Shown piece after piece: positions 9,786 through 21,119 of a stretch of DNA of 64,000 nt (within the stretch, counting starts at the first letter, position 1; every line of letters begins with the position of its first letter). Both the position numbers and the translations under genes were made by a program. This stretch comes from Conus ventricosus (taxonomy: Eukaryota; Mollusca; Gastropoda; Neogastropoda; Conidae), in NCBI GenBank assembly GCA_018398815.1, contig CM031628.1, forward strand, positions 13,750,650 to 13,814,649, in the 5' to 3' direction. The notes under the pieces were generated by a model. The model saw only the letters and a list, made by a program, of their open reading frames with translations, had not been told where the DNA came from and made no database searches.

Positions 9786-12672
9786 ATATTGAATTATAAA
9801 CAAAAGATTGCTCTTATGTCTTTGATGAAGTATAGGGGGTGATAGGCGCAATTCATATCTGCAGTGGTAGATGATTCTCTGACTAACTAACAGTATGTGC
9901 ATGAGTGGGTGGTTTGGGGAAAAATTAAAATAAATGCTTCTTCAATAGGAGCCTTCCGCAAGCTTATTTTCACCAAGTGGGGAGACAATCCTCCAATAGG
10001 GAGGGAAATTCACTAACATATTACTCCTGGTCATTTACCGCCGATTTTTCGAAACTTGGTGGTTTCTCCTCTGTGACCGCGGAAGTGGTAATTTGACTCC
10101 TCTGCCTTTTCTGTTTTAAGAAGAATGCAATCAGAAAAGGTTGGTGTGCAATCCGTAGTATGTTTGTTGATTTTTCAAAAAACAACCAAAGGTGCCATCT
10201 AAGAAGCAAAAGAAAATCATAAAAGAGCAAAACAAACATACATTTTCTTGTAAATAATAGAAATTTTCAAAACGTTATCCTCTATGACACATGTGCTGAG
10301 GCTAGTTCGTGGTATGAATCAGGAAGGGACTAAAATACAACAAACTAATAATGACAAGGATAAAGTTCCACACAGTCCAGCTACATACAGAGCAGCTCGG
10401 TGTTACAATGACTGCAATAAATATTGAATTATAAACAAAGCTTGCTCTTATGTTCTTAGTTGACGAAATAGGGGGAGATACGCATTCATATCTGCAGTGG
10501 TTATGATTCTGCCTAACAATACAGTTGTGCTTGAGTGGGTGTTGGGTTAAAATAAATTAAATGCTTCTCAAAATGAGCCTTCAGCAAGCTTATATTCTCC
10601 AAGAGGGAGTCAATCCTCAGAAGAGGGTGGGAATACCTCACTAACATTTAACTCCTGGTCATATACCGATATTTTGAAACTTGGTGGTTTCTCCTCAGTG
10701 ACGCGGAAAGTGGTAATTTGACTCTCTGCCTTTTCAGTTTTTTTAAGGAAGAGTGCAATCACCAGATCAGGTTGGTGTGCAATACGTAGTATGTTTGTTG
10801 TGTTTTCAAAAACAAACCTAAGGTGCCATCTAAGAAGCAAAAGAAAATCATAAAAGAGCAAAACAAAACTACATTTTCTTGTTTGAAATAGAAAATATAA
10901 AACGATATCCTATAAGACACTAGTGCTCGAGGGCTAGTGCATGGATTGAATCCGCAAGGGACTAAAATACAACAACTAATAAATTCCAAGGATAAGTACC
11001 ACACCGTTCCAGCACTTACTGAGCAGCTTGGTGTTGCAATGACTGACCAATATATATTGAATTATAAACAAGCTTGCTCTTATGTCTTGATTGAGAATTA
11101 GGGGGAGATACGCATTCATATCTTGCAGTGGTATGATGATTCTGCCTAACTAACAGTATGTGCATGAGTGGGAGAATGGGGAAAAATAAAATAAATGCTT
11201 TCTCAAAATGAGCCTTCAGCAAGCTTTTATTCTCCAAGAGGGAGACTTCATCCAATAGGGAGGGAAAAATCACTAACATATATCTCTGGTCATTTACGAT
11301 ATTTCGAAACTTTGGTGGTTTCTTCCCCCAGTGACCGCGGAAGTGGTAATTTGACTCTCTGCCTTTTCAGTTTTAAGAAGAATGCAATCCAGAAAAGGTT
11401 GGTGGCAATACCGTAGTTTGTTTGTTGAGTTTTCAAAAAACCTACCAAGGTGCCATCTAAGAAGCCATAAGAAAAATCTTAAAAGAGCAAAAACAAACTA
11501 ATTTCTTGTGAAAAAATAGAAAAAATATAAAATACGATATCCTCTATGACACAAGTGCTGAGGGCTAGTTCTTGGAATGATCCCGCAAGGACTAAATACA
11601 ACAACTAATAAATTCCAAGGTTAAGTACCACACAGTTTCCAGCATACTTACAGAGCAGCTTGGTGTTGCATTGACTGCCATTAAATATTGATTATAACAA
11701 TGCTTGATCTTATGTTCTTAGATGAAGAAATAGGGGGAGATTACGCATTCTTTTCTGCAGTGGTAGATGATTATCATAACTATCAGTATGTGCAGGAGTG
11801 GGGAAGGGGAAAAATAAAATAAATGCTTTCAAAATGAGCCTTCAGCAAGCTTATATTCTCCAAGAGGGAGACATCCTCCAAAGGGAGGAAAACTCACTAA
11901 CATATAACTCTGGTCATTATACCGATATTTCGAAACTTGGTGGTTTCTTCCTCAGTGACCGCGGAAAGTGGTAATTTTGACTCCTCTGCCTTTTCAGTTT
12001 AAGAAGAATGCCAATCCCAGAAAAGGTTGGTGTGCAATACAGTAGTATGTTTGTTGGTTTTCAAAAAACCAACCAAGTGCCATCTAAGTAGCAAAAGTAA
12101 AATCATAAAAGAGCAAAACAAACTACATTTTCTTGTAAAAAAATAGAAATATAAAACGATATCCTCTAAGACACAAGTGCTGAGGGCTAGGTCTTGGATT
12201 GAATGCAAGGGACTAAAATACAAAACAAACTAATAAATTCCAAGGAAAGTACCCACCGTTCCTGCAATTTCAGAGCAGCTTGGTGTTGCGAATGACTGCA
12301 ATAAATATTGAATGATAAACATAGCTTGCTCTTATGTCTTAGATTGACGAAATAGGGGGGAGCTTACGAATTCTTATCTGCAGTGGTAGATTGATTCTGC
12401 CTAACTAAAAGTATGGTGCATGAGGGGTAATGGGGAAAAAATAAAATATTTGCTTCTCAAATGTGCTTCTGAAGCTTTTTATAGTCTCCAAGAGGGAGAC
12501 ATCCTCCATATAGGGAGGGAACTCACTAACATATAACTCCTGGTCATTTACCGATATTTCGGATAACTTTGGTGGTTTCTTCTCAGTGACCGCGGAAAGT
12601 GGTAATTTGATTCCTCTGCCTTTTCAGTTTTATGAAGAATGCAATCCCAGAAAAGGTTGGTGTGCAATACCG

Positions 12673-12703
<31 letters not shown>

Positions 12704-13675
12704 TTGTATGTTTGTTGAGTTTTCAAAAAAAAACCACCTAAGGTGCCATCTAAGAAGCAAAAGAAAATCATAAAAGAGCAAAAACCAACTACATTTTCTG
12801 TAAAAAAATAGAAAATATAAAACGTAATCCTCTAGGACACAAGTGTGAGGGCTAGTTCTGGAATGAATCCGCCAAGGGACTAAAATACAACAATAATAAA
12901 TTACAAGGATAAAGTACCACACCGTTTACAGCAACTTTCAGAGCAGTTGTGTTGCAATGACTGCAATAAATTTTGATTTATAAACAAAGCTTGCTCTTAT
13001 GTATTAGATTGACGAAATTAGGGGGAGATACGCATACATATCTGCAGTGGTAGATGATTCTGCCTATCTAACAGTATGTGCATGAAGTGGGTGAAGAGGG
13101 AAAAATAATATAAAGCTTCTCAAAATGAGCCTTCAGACAAGCTGATATTCACAAGGGGAGACATTCCTCCAATAGGGAGGGAACTCAATACACCTATAAC
13201 TCTGGTCTATACCGATATTTCGTAACTTTGGGGTTTCTTCTCAGTGGACGCGGAATAGTGGTAATTGATCCTCTGCCTTTCAGTTTTAAGAAGAATGCAA
13301 TCCCAGAAAGGTTGGTGTGCATTACCGTGTATGTTTGTTGAGTTTTCAAAAAACAAACCTAAGGTGCATCTAAGAAGCAAAAGAAATCATAAAGAGCAAA
13401 CCTCTAACTACATTTTCTTTGTAAAAAATAGAAATATAAAACGATATCCTCTAAGACACAAGTGCTGTGGCTAGTTCTTGGAATGTATCCGCAAGGACTA
13501 AAATACAACAAACTTAATAAATCCTAGGTTAAGAATTAAATACCACACGTTTCCAGCAACTTACAGAGAAGATTGGTGTTGCAATGACTGCAATAAAGAT
13601 TGAATTATAAACAAAGCTTGCTCTATATGTCTTAGATTGAGAATTAGGGGGAAGATACGCATTCATATTTGCACA
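9786..13675 (+). repeat. ~630-bp satellite array, forward arm
   Basis: The landmark ATATTGAATTATAAAC recurs near 9786, 10421, 11054, 11685, 12305, 12971 and 13597. Unit lengths are about 622-634 bp, except one of ~666 that carries a poly-C run. Copies are clearly homologous but full of small indels. The array starts after an AT-rich stretch and stops abruptly where the inverted arm begins. Short ORFs such as those at 10021-10239 and 10610-10861 are the same segment read in successive units. Confidence 0.95.
12673..12713. repeat. Poly-C run inside one satellite unit
   Basis: Forty-one consecutive C replace the short word found in sister units between AATACCG and TATGTTTG. The mirror position of the inverted arm has no matching poly-G. 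Confidence 0.9.
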
Positions 13676-16600
13676 TTCTGTTAGTTAGGCAGAATCATCT
13701 ACCACTGCAGATATGAATGGTATCTCCCCTATTTCTTCATTCTATGTCATAAGAGCAAGCTTTGTTTATAATTCAATATTTATTGCAGGTCATTGCAACA
13801 CAAGCTGCTCTGTAAGTTGCTGGAACGGTGGGTTACCTTTTTATCCTTGGGAATTTTTAGGTTTGTTGTATTTTTGTCCCTTGCGGATTCATTCCAGAAC
13901 GCAAGCCACCTCAGCACTTTGTGTATTAGCGGATGGATATCGTTTTTATATTTTCTATTTTTTACAAGAAATGTGTTTGTTTTGCTCTTTTATGATTTTC
14001 TTTTGCTTCTTAGATGGCCTCCTTTGGTTGGTTTTTTTGTAAAAACTCAACAAACTACTACGGTATTGCTCACCAACCTTTTCTGGATTGCATTCTTCTT
14101 AAAACTGAAATGGCAGAGGAGTCAAATACCACTTCGCGGTCACTGAGGAGAAACACCAAGTTTCGAAATATAGGTATATGACCAGGAGTTATATGTTAGT
14201 GGAGTTTCCCTCCTTATTGGAGGATGTCTCCCTCTTGGAGTATATAAGCTTGCTGAAGGGCTCATTTTGAGGAAAGCATTTTATGTTATTTTTTTCCCCA
14301 TTCACCACTCATGCACATACTGTTAGTTAGAGAATCATCTACACTGACAGATTTGAATGCGTATCTCCCCCTATTCTTCAATCTATGACATAAGAGCCAG
14401 CTTTGTTATATAATTCATTATTTATTGCAGTATTGCAAAACCAAGCTGCTCTGTAAGTTGCTGGAATCGGTGTTGGATAATTTACCTTGGAATTATTTGT
14501 TTGTTGTATTTTAGTCACTTGCGGATTTCTTTCCATGAATACTCGCCTCAGCACTTGTGTCTTAGAGGATATCGTTTATATTTTCTAATTTTTTAAAAGA
14601 AAATGTAGTTTGTTTTGCTCTTTATGATTTTCTTTTGCTTCTTAGATGGACCCTTTGGTTGGTTTTTGGAACTCAAAAAAACATACTACGGTATTGCACA
14701 CAACCTTTTCTGGATTGCTTTCTCTTAAAACTGAAAAGGCAGAGGAGTCAAATGACTACTTTCCGCGGGTCACTGAGGGAAACACCAAGTTTCGAATATC
14801 GGTATATGACCAGGTGTTATATGTTAGTGAGTTTCCTCCCTATTGGGGATGGATATGTCTCCCTCGTGGAGAATATAGCTTGCTGAAGGCTCAATTTTGA
14901 GAAGATTTTTTTTATTTTTCCCATTTCAGCCATCTTGCAAATACTGTTAGTTAGGCAGAAATTCATCTACAAGGCCAGATGATGAATTGCGTATCTCCCC
15001 CTATTTCGTCAATCTAAGGACAGAGAGCAAGCTTTGTTGATAATTCAATATTTATTGCAGTCATTGCAAGCACCAAGCTGTCTGTAAGTTGCTGGAACGG
15101 TGTGGTACTTATCCTTGGGAATTTAGTAGTTTGTTTGTATTTTAGTCCCTTGCGGATTCATTCCAATGAACTTGCCCCTCAAGCACTTGTGTTTAGATGG
15201 TATCGTTTTATATCTTCTATTTTTTACAAGATAATGTAGTTTGTTTTTGCTCTTTTAGATTTTCTTTTGCTTCTTAGGATGGCACCTTTGGTGGTTTTTT
15301 GAAATCAACAAACTTACGACGGTATTCCACACCAACTTTTTCTGGATTGCATTCTTCTTAAAACTGAATAGGGCAGCGGAGTCCAAAATTACCACTTTCG
15401 CGGTCCTGTGGAGAGAAACCGCCAAGTTTCGAAATATCGGTATATGACCAGGTGTTTAGATGTAGTGAGTTATTCCCTCCCTATGGGAGGATGTCCTCCC
15501 TCTTGGAGAAATAGCTTGCTGAGGCTCATTTTGAGAAGCATTTATTATATTTTTCCCATTCACCCACGCATGCCTTCATACTGTTAGTTAGGCTGAATCA
15601 TCTTCCACTGGCCAGTTATGATTGCGTATCTCCCCCTAATTTCTTCAAATTAAGACTTTAAGGTGCATGCTTTTGTTTATAATTAATATTTATTGCAGTC
15701 ATTGCAACACCAAGCTGCTCTGTAAGGTTGCTGGAACGGTGTGGTACTTTCATTGGAATTTATCTAGTTTGTTGTATTTTAGTCCCTTGCGGATTCATTC
15801 CAAGAAACTAGCCCCTCAGCACTTGGTGTCTTAGTGGTTATTCGTTTTATATTTTCTCATTTTTTACAAAGTGTAGTTTGTTTTGACTATTTTATGATAT
15901 TCTTTTGCTTCTTAGATGGCACCTTTGGTTGTTGTTTGAAAAATCAAACAAACTACTACGGTATTGCACACCACCTTTTCTGGGATTGCATTCTTCTTAA
16001 TACGAAAAAGGCCAGAGGATGTTCATATTACACTTTCCGACGGTCACTGAGTGAGAAACCACCAAGTTTCGAAATATCGGTATATGGGGACAGCGTGTTT
16101 TATGTAGTGAGTTTCCCTCCCTATTGGAGGATGTCTCCCTCTTGGAGAATATAAGCTTGCTAAAGGCTCATTTTGAGAAGCATTTATTTTATTTTTCCCT
16201 TCACCCACTCTGGCAATACTATTTGTTAGGCAGAATCATTACCTCTGCAGATATGAATGGTTCTCCCCCTATTTTTCAATCTAAGACATTAAGAGCAAGC
16301 TTTGTTTATAATTCAATATTTATTGCGTCATTGCAACACCAAGCTGCTCTGTAAGTTGCTGGTACGGTGTGGTACTTATCCTTGAATTTATTAGTTTGTT
16401 TGTATTTTAGTCCCTTGCGGATTCATTCCAAGAACTGCCTCAGCATTGTGTCATAGAGGATATGGTTTTATATTTTCTATTTTCTACATGAAAATGTAGT
16501 TTGTTTTGCTCTTTTATGATTTTTCTTTTGCTTCTTAGTTGGCACCTACATTATTAAAAAATGGTTTGAAACTCAACAAAAAACTATACTACGGTATTGA

Positions 16601-17043
16601 CACCAACCTTTTCTGGGATTGCACTCTTTTTAAAACTGAAGAAGGCGAGGAGTACAAATTACCTCTTTCGCGGTCACTGAGGAAGAAATCCACCAAGTTT
16701 CGAAATATCGGTATTTGACCAGGAGGTTTTATGTTAGTGTGTTTCCCTCCCTATTGGAGGATGTCTACCTCTTGGGAGAATATAAGCTTGCTGAAGGCTC
16801 ATTTTGAGAAGCATTTATTTATTTTTCCCCATTCCACCCACTCATGCACATACTGTTAGTTAGCAGAATCATTCTACCACTGCAGATATGAATGCGTATC
16901 TCCCCCTATTTCTTCAATCTAGTCATAAGAGCAAGCTTTGTTTATAATTCAATATTTTATTTGCAGTCTTTGCAACACCAAGTGCTCTGTAAGTGCTGGA
17001 AAACGGTGTGATGTTGGTACTTATCCTTGGAATTTTTTAGTTT
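13676..17043 (-). repeat. ~630-bp satellite array, inverted arm
   Basis: The same unit runs in the opposite orientation. The reverse-complement landmark GTTTATAATTCAATAT recurs near 13764, 14404, 15037, 15671, 16306 and 16938, a spacing of ~632-640 bp. At the junction, GCATTCATATTTGCA from the forward arm meets CTGTTAGTTAGGCAGAATCA from the inverted arm, so the two arms face each other. The outer ends stop at different phases of the unit (…AATTTTTTAGTTTG here) and the flanks differ. Confidence 0.95.
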
Positions 17044-17044
17044 G

Positions 17045-17105
17045 TATATATATATATATCATATATATATAATATATATATATATATTTTATATATATTC
17101 AGATA
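17045..17105. repeat. (AT)n microsatellite at satellite edge
   Basis: TA repeats lie directly against the last satellite unit. The forward arm also begins beside TATATA sequence (9765-9785). Confidence 0.9.
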
Positions 17106-18098
17106 TATGTGGGTGTGTGCATGTTGCATGCAAGCTTGGAGTGTGTGATGTGGTGTTTGTGTGTGAATACCATTCATCCTCAACAACTGATCGGATAGCA
17201 TGATTAATACAATGGAAGTAATGTGATCTTCAATGTATAAAGGCCATGGTATATATGATAAGGAGAAGGGTGGCTAGAGTAGAGGAGAGGGTTGTGTAGG
17301 TTGGTGGTGATGGGGGTATGGGGTGAATCCACGTTAGTTGTCAACAAAATTGAGGGGAGGAAGGGGGTAGTGGTGGTAGGGGGTGAAGGTAAGGGAGAGG
17401 AGGAGAAAAAACCATTGGAAGGGAGGAAGAAATTGGCGAAATACGTAATTGTTCACACTGTGCACAAATGTAAGCACAAACCAGATAAGCATTCACTCTG
17501 TGCACACGCAATCTCTCCAAAAAACCTGAAGGCGCCACTACATTAACTCTTTCTTCTCCCCCTCCTCTCCGGGAATAATTTACTAAATGATAACTTTTCA
17601 AGCATTACAAGGTTTTGTTTTCCAGAATTATCTTCGTTCCTCATCTCTGTGGAGGTACAATACATTCCACAGATCCACTAGCTGGGACAATTTTCATCTC
17701 ATTATACATAGTAATTTACAAGTACATATTTTACCGAGTTCTCCTCCTCTCAATGGAGATAAGTTTTAAACACTTTCCAAAGAAGAATCTAAGATGGCTT
17801 TAAAATACAGGGACATATGTCGGAGTTCCGACACAGGGGGACATTTCACAAATCATAGTGGGTCAACACGACAAACGTTTTCAACATATCTCTCACGGAC
17901 TGCCGCAGTCGTCGTTCCGTTCAATGGGTTCTCCAAACTCTGGAGGACAATTTAGGGGCTAGCCACAGCACTGGAGCCCAAATACTTCGGCGACTGCCAC
18001 TGCACAGGAAGGGCTTGAAACACGAATGATGTCCGTGTTAGTATTCTTTAAAAAATCTGAATATGATAAAATATTTTCCTTTTTTACCTTTTTCTTAA
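17106..18098. other. Unassigned sequence
   Basis: GA- and GGGTGG-rich patches near 17270-17430, then mixed sequence. The short ORFs have no domains. No repeat ends were found. Confidence 0.5.
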
Positions 18099-18146
<48 letters not shown>

Positions 18147-18183
18147 GCTCTCTTCTCTCTCTCTTCTCTCTCTTTTCTCTCCC
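18099..18183. repeat. (CT)n microsatellite
   Basis: About 80 bases of CT/TCTT repeat. Confidence 0.95.
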
Positions 18184-19436
18184 TATCGTTTTGATATATT
18201 ACCTCAATTTGTAATTGTAAGATACAGGCGAATCGCGTTCTGCAGCTCCAACAACCTGTCTAGTCAGTGTTCCCAAGCCATCTCTTCCTATAAACTTAGT
18301 TTTCCTTCCTGCGCTCTTCCTGGTACATACTTATTCTGTGAGTACATCCATCTGTAGTGTGCATGGTTTCTGCGCTCGTAGGCGAGCTCTGCGGAAAGTG
18401 CCACCTCGGCATGAGAAAAGTGTTCACTGACACTCAGGAAAACAAGCAGAACGAACTCCGGCATTCCGACAGGGGGGAGCTTGAAGAGTGCGGTTCCTGT
18501 AACTTCCTGTTTGTACTAGCGACCACTCGGGCCTTGAGGAGGGAAGGACTAGCTAACTTGTAGTTAGCTAAGGGAGCTACTTCGTACCACAGTGACAGTA
18601 CATAACACTAGTGAAGATCCTGTGCTTTGGGCCTCAGTTACCAGGAGACAGTTTTGCCCTAGCGCTGCGACAGTATCAGACGTAGACGGTCACAACGCGC
18701 TAGGACGGTTCTGACTGTACAATGCTGGGCCCGGAGTGTGGGACACTGACAGAAAGACAGTTGTTACCAGCTGCTTGACCCTCTGAGGAAAGCTGCAATG
18801 TCGGCTTGAGACAGAGTGCGTCGCGGACTGTGTGTGACAGACCTTACTTGTTGTTCATTGCAGTGATGGGGCTTGGAAAAACGTATTCCTTACGTAACCC
18901 CCAGCCAGAGTCTGGACTGACCAGGTAAGGTTAGAGGTGTGTGATGCGAGAGTGCAGAAGTGCATAGGTTTATAATCGAACTTCTCTTGAGTGTAGGAAA
19001 ACACTTCATTGGTGTCAGGGTGGAGTGGGATATGACTTAGCACTTTCAGTTAGTACAACCTAGCTGTTAAGTTAACACAAAACAGAAGTTGTTAATAGCG
19101 TTGGGTGTGGATGTGTGTACACTAGTACAGGTACTAATTGTACTCCCCCACACTTCAGTACTTTCCGTTGCTCAATTATAAAAGGGGGAAAGATTTTATT
19201 CAGTTGACCATAGGGGCTGAATGTAAACTCAGGCCTTGGATCGAGCAGTGGAGATTGTTGTGTTCAGGAAAGGAAGGGGAATGAGGTTATCCATGATGAT
19301 CTCCTTTCCTTGTGGCAACCAGAGACGACCTGCTCGAATCTATCAAAATTCATGCAGCAGGGGGCCATGGAAGATTTAATAGGCCCAAAATGGCCGCCAC
19401 ATTGGGGGGAAGAAAAAAAGAGTACACCTTACCCAC
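18184..19436. other. Unassigned sequence left of the LTR cluster
   Basis: Mixed-composition sequence without a long frame. 18560-18840 is fairly GC-rich and unique in the window. A purine run, GGGGGGAAGAAAAAAAGAG (~19403-19421), lies 16 bp before the plus-oriented LTR and could be a decayed polypurine tract, but no element body lies to its left. Confidence 0.4.
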
Positions 19437-19681
19437 TGTGTGGTACCAACTTGGTAGTGACTGTGTGTGTGTTGCCAATGGTTTTACCCACTATGAATAT
19501 GCATGCGTGACTCACACACTAAGCATCTGGAATGACAATTGTCGAGAATAACTGGCGCCCACTTCTGCCAGGAGTCTACCCACTGAAGACGTGTGTCTGT
19601 GGTGTGGCCTGCCTGAGGGATATTTCTCCTTGTCTATCCGACTATACAAAGTGTTGTTGTATTGTGCGTCTGACCAAAACA
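19437..19681 (+). mobile_element. Plus-oriented LTR abutting the gypsy element
   Basis: This 245-bp block starts TGTGTGGTACCAACTTGG and ends ACCAAAACA, so it has TG…CA ends. It matches the reverse complement of the LTRs at 19694-19945 and 25099-25343, including GTCGAGAATAA.CTGGCGCC and CACTATGAATA. It is followed at once by the primer-binding sequence TGGTGTCAGAAGT, the expected order for a 5' LTR in plus orientation. No plus-strand element body follows; the next bases are an LTR in the opposite orientation. Confidence 0.85.
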
Positions 19682-19694
19682 TGGTGTCAGAAGT
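19682..19694 (+). other. Primer-binding site remnant between inverted LTRs
   Basis: TGGTGTCAGAAGT directly follows the LTR's terminal CA. It is identical to the reverse complement of 25086-25098, the PBS of the minus-strand element. The terminal TGG fits a tRNA 3' CCA end. Confidence 0.8.
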
Positions 19695-19945
19695 GTTTTG
19701 TCAGGACGCACAATACACACAACTCAACCTTGTATTGTCAAGATAGACAAAGGAGAAAATATATCCTCAAGCAAAGCATACACAGGACACACGTATTACA
19801 GTGGGGAGAGCTCTGGCAGAAGTGGCGCCAGTTTATTCTCGACAAGGGTCCTTCCAGGATGCTTAGGGTTGTGGTACGCTGCACTATTCATAGTGGTAAA
19901 ACCATTGGCACACACCACACAGTCTCTACAAGTGGTACCTACACA
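19694..19945 (-). mobile_element. 3' LTR of the gypsy element
   Basis: On the minus strand it begins TGTGTAGGTACC and ends CTGACAAAACA. It aligns along its length with 25099-25343. Shared internal landmarks on the plus strand are CAGTGGGGAGAGCTCTGGCA, GCCAGTTTATTCTCGACAA and GGATGCTTAGGG. Confidence 0.9.
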
Positions 19946-19957
19946 TCTTCCCCTTCT
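19946..19957 (-). other. Polypurine tract
   Basis: The plus strand TCTTCCCCTTCT reads AGAAGGGGAAGA on the minus strand, immediately before the TG of the 3' LTR. This is the expected plus-strand priming site. Confidence 0.8.
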
Positions 19958-21119
19958 AAAAGTTAATAGCAATTAACTAAATACATACATTTATCGTTAA
20001 ACTTTAGTGCGTTATCTTTAGAGTCCTTTTCAACAGAGGAAAAAATCTGTTATTACTGGGGGAGATAATATCAATTAAAAGTTTATAATTGTCACTGGCA
20101 CAGTTCCTTTCATATTTTCAATACACAATGATGTTTGTACAGTTCTTCCATGTTTCATCATTCAATTACGGGCGTTTTTCACTTGTAAACAAAATAAAAG
20201 TCAAAATTTTTTGTTCTTGCTTCCTTTTTCTATTTTCCCCACCCCTTCTGCCATATTGTCTTCAGTGTTTTTTGTTTTAGAGTATTTCATTCTTTGTTTC
20301 GTTTGGAGACGGTTTGAACACAATTGATTGTCAGCTTTTGTAATTTAGGCTTCCCCATGCAGGTGCATATGAATATGTAATGAAGATAGAACCCAATATT
20401 AACAACACTGACTCATAGAGCGAAAAGCATCTAAATATTTCAATCACATAGCCATATATGTTGCAATCATGAGGATCTGAAACAACAAGGTAAACTTGCC
20501 ATAAATAAAGAAGTCAACACACGTGGCTGTCATCGAAAGCCTTATCAAGGCACAAGTATGGAAGATGTCGTTTGAATTTGAATGACAGATAGACACAGAA
20601 AATTATAATAAAAGACTAGGATTTCACAAGTTACTTCACAGTTCTAATGGAACTACAACACAATGATGCCTTGATAAAGGACTTGAGTGATTTTTAAAAG
20701 ATGCCGTCATAATAAATTTTCAGGCCTCAATTTTAGAAACACACATAGGACTGAAATATTGGCATTGATTTACACACTGTAATCCATAAGGGGAATTCAC
20801 TGTTAATCCATAGGGAATCCACGGTAATCCATAAGGAATTCACTGTAATCAATAGGGAATAAACTGGTTGCCTGCCTGACTCGCGGCACCTGGAAACTGT
20901 GAATTACACAGCTATCACTGGAATCTTGCCGGCTTCTGGTTCACTCGTCCAGAACGGTGCATAAGGGGGGTGGCGGTGTGATGTGTTGTGGCCAGAATGG
21001 ACTGATTACGCTGCCACGCTGGGTGATGGCGGCGCTAATCGCGAAGCTGTCTGGCTCCGGCGGGTGATCGGAGTGTAGGGCAACAAAGCTGGCCTCAGGG
21101 GTCGGCGGCTGCTGTGTCG
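19958..21119 (-). other. 3' non-coding part of the gypsy element
   Basis: AT-rich, no minus-strand frame of note, and no envelope-like ORF seen. A short array of about four ~21-bp units (AATCCATAAGG, GGAATTCACTGT) lies at 20779-20860. Confidence 0.6.

Noticed and set aside
10021..16354. Multiple 60-120 codon ORFs in the satellite as genes
   Set aside because: They are the same segment of a ~630-bp unit in variously shifted frames. Possible ancestral exon content is noted separately.
9786..17043. Dismissing the inverted satellite wholly as a fold-back read artefact
   Set aside because: Flanks differ, outer phases differ and the poly-C has no mirror, so I kept it as a candidate, not proven, structure.
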